From: Micromonospora parathelypteridis
GTDB lineage: Bacteria; Actinomycetota; Actinomycetes; Mycobacteriales; Micromonosporaceae
NCBI RefSeq assembly: GCF_014201145.1
Contig: NZ_JACHDP010000001.1
Span: forward strand, 5,952,001 to 6,016,000
Direction of reading: 5' to 3'
DNA length: 64,000 nt
The position numbers were made by a program, and so were the translations under genes. Numbering within the stretch: position 1 is the stretch's first letter; every line of letters begins with the position of its first letter. Of the stretch, positions 61,313-64,000 are shown one piece after another. Below the pieces are notes generated by a model. It saw only the letters and a program-made list of their open reading frames with translations, searched no databases and was not told where the DNA came from.

Positions 61313-61615
61313 GGTTGCTCTCCTTTGTGGAGGCGTCGGTGGTGGCTAGGACGGCGAGCGCGCCGCCGGCCCGGGGGAGCGGGGGCCGTAGAGGGCGGGA
61401 GGGCGGCGCCGGATGAACTCCAGCGCATCGAGGTCCGCTAGGTGGACCGCGCGTACCGCGTAGAGGTACGGCCAATATAGCGAGACACTGATTGGCCAGC
61501 AAGGCACAAACCGCTTCTGACAAGGGCTTTTGCAGCCGTTCCCACGGATGCCGCGCACCGCGGATGGCCCCCGGCGCAGTGCAGCGAGGGCTGTTCGGAC
61601 ACGGTGCGGGCGGCC
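61313..61615. other. Intergenic region with ThuA-like promoter
   Basis: 303 bases. It contains the promoter at 61474-61502 and the 28-bp inverted repeat GGCCAAT-N14-ATTGGCC (61470-61497) overlapping it. About 160 bases of untranslated leader precede the ATG. No gene seen. Confidence 0.5.
61474..61502 (-). promoter_or_regulatory. Promoter of the ThuA-like gene with overlapping inverted repeat
   Basis: TTGCTG (61502-61497), 17-base spacer, TATATT (61479-61474). Perfect 7-bp arms GGCCAAT/ATTGGCC at 61470-61476 and 61491-61497 bracket the -10 and spacer, a likely operator. Confidence 0.55.
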
Positions 61616-62419
61616 TCAGGCGGTCCCGAGGTAGGTGGGCAGAATGGATGGCGGCATCGGGCCCTTGTTGCGTCGGCCCTGGCCCGTCTCTTCCCAGGCG
61701 TGCGCGAGGATTCCGACACTGCGGCTCAGCACGAAGAGGCCGCGGGCCAGTGGCGGAGCGAAGCCGAGCTCGCCGTAGATGACGGCCGTGCAACCATCCA
61801 CATTGATCGGTACGGGCCGCTGTCGTCCCGAGGCCAGAATGCGCTCGATCGCGTTCGCCGCATGCAGGTACGACCCGTCCACCACGCCCTCGGCGGCCGC
61901 GGCCTCGACCAGGCCCAGCAGTGGCTTGCGGCGCGGGTCCACGGTGTGGAAGCGGTGTCCAAAACCGGGTAGGTACTTGGAGCGAGCCCTCCAGTCCTCG
62001 ACGACCGAGGCCGCGGCCCGATCGAGCGTGTCGCCGGCCACGGTGCGGCTGGTGACCTCGGCCAGCATCTCCATGCACTGTTCGCCGGCACCGCCGTGCA
62101 CGTCGCCCAGGAGGTTCACCCCGGTGGCGACGGCGTTGTTGAGCCCGACGCCGCAGGTGGCGGCAATGCGGGCCACCGCGATCGACGGAGCGTGCGGGCC
62201 GTGATCCACGCCGGACACCATCGCGGCCTCGAGCAGCCGCTCCTGGGCGGGTGTCGGAGGGTGCCCCCGGAGCAGCAACCAGATCGTCCCGACAAAGCTC
62301 GTGTGCCCGATGAGGTCCTGCACCGGTCGACCACGCAGTTCGATCACATCAGGTTCGATGCGGGACACCGCGGTGGACCACCAGTCCGACACGTCCCGCA
62401 CGGTTGGTCCGTCACTCAC
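61616..62419 (-). CDS. Citrate synthase-like protein (citryl-CoA lyase type, short)
   Basis: 267 residues, shorter than full citrate synthase (about 370-430). The three catalytic residues have counterparts: His in GDVHGGAGE, His in PGFGHRFHTVDPR, and Asp in PINVDGCTAVIY. The N-terminal domain is mostly missing, as in citryl-CoA lyase-like proteins. GTG at 62419 overlaps the CoA transferase stop (GTGA), so these two are co-translated. Together with the CoA transferase and an IclR regulator, it may cleave or form an acyl-CoA of a dicarboxylic acid. Substrate inferred only. Confidence 0.78.
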   Translation of the reverse strand: MSDGPTVRDVSDWWSTAVSRIEPDVIELRGRPVQDLIGHTSFVGTIWLLLRGHPPTPAQERLLEAAMVSGVDHGPHAPSIAVARIAATCGVGLNNAVATGVNLLGDVHGGAGEQCMEMLAEVTSRTVAGDTLDRAAASVVEDWRARSKYLPGFGHRFHTVDPRRKPLLGLVEAAAAEGVVDGSYLHAANAIERILASGRQRPVPINVDGCTAVIYGELGFAPPLARGLFVLSRSVGILAHAWEETGQGRRNKGPMPPSILPTYLGTA

Positions 62420-63606
62420 GGTGCCGCGACCTCGTCGACGGCGCCGAGGTCGGCGTCCAGGGCGAACTCGTCGTTGTGCTCTCCCAGGAGCGGTGGGGGT
62501 GTCGCTGGTCGAAGAGGAGTGCCGTTGACATGCACGCCGTTGCCGCTGACCCGCAGGGTGCGGTCGGCATTGCCGGGAAAGGCCAGGTCGGTGAAGAAGC
62601 CGCGCACCTGTAGCTGTTCGAGTTGGACCGCCTGGGGGACGGTCAGAATGCGCGCCGCGGGAACACCCGCCGCGGAGAGCATCCGCTCCCACTCGACCGC
62701 CGGCCGTCGGCGGAGCGCGACGTTGATCTCCTGGTTCAGGGCCGCGCGGTTGGCCTTCCGTGCCTCGCGGTCGGCGAAGCGTTCGTCGGTGACGAGATCG
62801 TCGCGCTGGACGAGCCGGCACAGCACCTCGAACTGCCGCTGGCGGTTGGCCGCGATGTTGAGAGCGCCGTCGGCGGTCTCGAAGGTTCCCGAGGGGGCGG
62901 CGGTCGCGTTCTGGTCGCCCATCGGCTTCGGTGGGACGCCGCTCACCAGATAGTTGGAGGTGGCCCAGCCCATGGCAGACAGGGATGCCTCCAGCATGGA
63001 CACGTCAAGGAACGCGCCCTCCCCGGTCTGGGACCGGCCGGTGAGCGCCGCGCAGATAGCCATTGCGGCCACGAGGCCGCCGACTGAGTCGGACACTGGG
63101 AAGCCGACCCGCAGGGGTGCCGTCTCCGGCGTGCCGGTGATGCTCATCATCCCGGCGAGACCCTGAATGATCTGGTCGTACGCGGGCGCCTGGCTCATCG
63201 GGCCGCCCTGCCCGAAGCCGGAGATGGCGCAGTAGATCAGGCGCGAGTTTGCCTGTCGGAGGGTGTCCCAGTCGTACCCGAGCCGTTCCATCACGCCGGC
63301 GCGGAAGTTCTCGAGCAGGACGTCTGCTCCGCTCAGGAGTTCCTCGAAGGAGGCGCGATCGTGCGGGTCCTTGAGGTCCAGCTCGATCGACTTCTTGCCG
63401 GCGTTCTGGGCGAGGAAGGAGGTGCCGAGCCCTGCCTCGTTGAGCGCCGGCTCCGGACCGAGCCGACGTGCCAGATCCCCGTGCCCCGGTTTCTCGACCT
63501 TGACGACCTCCGCTCCGAGCAGCATGAGTTGGTAGCTGCAGTACGGGCCTGCCAGTACGTTGGTCAGGTCGAGGACCCGTACGCCGCGCAGCGGTCGGTT
63601 GTCCAT
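62416..63606 (-). CDS. Family III (CaiB/BaiF) CoA transferase
   Basis: 396 residues with the family III fold. Start GVRVLDLTNVLAGPYCSYQL, the catalytic Asp in QAPAYDQIIQGLAG (about 149), GFPVSDSVGGLVAAMAI, and FLDVSMLEASLSAMGW. Transfers CoA between organic acids, typically a dicarboxylate such as oxalate, succinate or itaconate. First gene of the pair with the citrate-synthase-like protein; IclR regulator lies upstream on the same strand. Confidence 0.9.
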   Translation of the reverse strand: MDNRPLRGVRVLDLTNVLAGPYCSYQLMLLGAEVVKVEKPGHGDLARRLGPEPALNEAGLGTSFLAQNAGKKSIELDLKDPHDRASFEELLSGADVLLENFRAGVMERLGYDWDTLRQANSRLIYCAISGFGQGGPMSQAPAYDQIIQGLAGMMSITGTPETAPLRVGFPVSDSVGGLVAAMAICAALTGRSQTGEGAFLDVSMLEASLSAMGWATSNYLVSGVPPKPMGDQNATAAPSGTFETADGALNIAANRQRQFEVLCRLVQRDDLVTDERFADREARKANRAALNQEINVALRRRPAVEWERMLSAAGVPAARILTVPQAVQLEQLQVRGFFTDLAFPGNADRTLRVSGNGVHVNGTPLRPATPPPLLGEHNDEFALDADLGAVDEVAAP

Positions 63607-63655
63607 GCGTGCCCCTCGGGTGGGTAGTGGCGGCCTGAGCCGATGTGGCGTCGGC

Positions 63656-64000
63656 CTACCGGGCGAGTGGGTGGTCGAAGCCTGTCTCGGACATGCGGGC
63701 CGCGGCGACCTTGAGCGATTCGACGAACTCGGCGACTCGCCCCGGGGTGAACCGCATTGTCGGCCCGCTCAGGCACAGCGCCGCCACGACCGGTCCCGAT
63801 CTCCCGGTCACCGGCACGGCGACGGCGGACAGGCCAGGTTCGCGTTCACCGTCGCTGGTGGCGAAGCCCGTGGCCGCGGCGTCGTCGAGCCACGTCCGCA
63901 GCGTCGCGATGTGCGACTGACCCCACGGCGACGATGCGGCGACCCGCGCGAGCAGAGCGGGCGGCGCGTCTCGAAGCAACACCTTGGATGATGCGCCGGC
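63656..64000 (-). CDS. IclR-family regulator, effector-binding domain (partial, N-terminus outside window)
   Basis: C-terminal 114 residues. Includes GFATSDGEREPGLSAVAVPV, VVAALCLSGPTMRF and RVAEFVESLKVAAARMSETG, which correspond to the IclR ligand-binding domain. The winged-helix part is beyond the right edge. Its position beside the CoA transferase and citrate-synthase-like genes makes it their probable regulator. Stop codon 49 bases before the CoA transferase start. Confidence 0.85.
   Translation of the reverse strand, partial: AGASSKVLLRDAPPALLARVAASSPWGQSHIATLRTWLDDAAATGFATSDGEREPGLSAVAVPVTGRSGPVVAALCLSGPTMRFTPGRVAEFVESLKVAAARMSETGFDHPLAR

Noticed and set aside
1..64000. tRNA, rRNA, insertion sequence, phage or integrase genes
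   Set aside because: None seen on either strand; no terminal inverted repeats with a transposase and no att-like duplication were found by eye.

Overview
This is about 64 kb of very GC-rich DNA with strong GC bias at third codon positions, close gene packing and ATGA/GTGA start-stop overlaps. The content (secreted Sec-type glycoside hydrolases with lectin domains, LacI regulators, a MocR/YczE pair, an ALF-repeat giant protein) indicates a saprophytic filamentous actinomycete, most likely Micromonosporaceae or a relative; no rRNA or tRNA gene is present to confirm this. At least six genes seem to start as leaderless messages from a TAnnnT box 6-7 nt before the start codon.

Layout. 1-3028 (minus): argininosuccinate-lyase-like enzyme, GHMP kinase and cysteine-synthase-like PLP enzyme, together a probable 2,3-diamino-acid cassette. 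3352-7813 (plus): purine/urate catabolism (OHCU decarboxylase, HIU hydrolase, uricase, 8-oxoguanine deaminase-like, allantoinase), followed by a MocA-like protein. 8563-18657: polysaccharide-degradation island (GH18 chitinase, PQQ sugar dehydrogenase, small membrane protein, AA10 LPMO, GH43-AbfB, GH5-CBM13, GH27). 18788-26095: FG-GAP pseudoprotease diverging from a 1212-residue ALF-repeat secreted putative toxin with an overlapping putative immunity gene. 26195-45862: SGNH hydrolase, then the L-rhamnose regulon (lactate oxidation lutABC, rhaB, rhaD, rhaI, rhaM, ABC importer, LacI regulator), GH78 rhamnosidase and a second LacI. 46100-51620: cyclase/ThDP-enzyme pair, small hydrolase, NTF2-like protein, LigD-phosphoesterase-like protein and MocR. 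51719-55726: YczE-type membrane protein and molybdate transport modABC with an HTH-TOBE protein. 55830-61312: methyltransferase, XRE regulator, NTF2-like protein, a DUF1963 gene broken by an amber codon, GNAT and ThuA-like protein. 61616-64000: citrate-synthase-like enzyme, family III CoA transferase and the end of an IclR regulator.

How the parts cooperate. The rhamnose block is a complete route. GH78 releases rhamnose outside the cell, the importer brings it in, RhaM/RhaI/RhaB/RhaD convert it to DHAP and lactaldehyde, the SDR half of RhaD oxidises lactaldehyde to lactate, and LutABC takes lactate to pyruvate. Identical 12-bp operators (TGAATCGTTTCA) before the importer operon and before the GH78 gene tie these together under the divergent LacI protein. 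The LPMO and the PQQ sugar dehydrogenase each carry the same 14-bp site (TGGGAGCGTTCCCA), close to the known CebR box, immediately after the -10 hexamer; cello-oligosaccharides probably co-induce them and the dehydrogenase may supply electrons to the LPMO. The purine block converts 8-oxoguanine/urate to allantoate. Molybdate uptake and the MocA-like protein would fit a xanthine dehydrogenase encoded outside the window.

The least explained parts are the ALF-repeat toxin/immunity pair, the pseudoprotease beside it, the diamino-acid cassette cut by the left edge, and the hydrolase/ThDP-enzyme pair at 46.1-48.5 kb.
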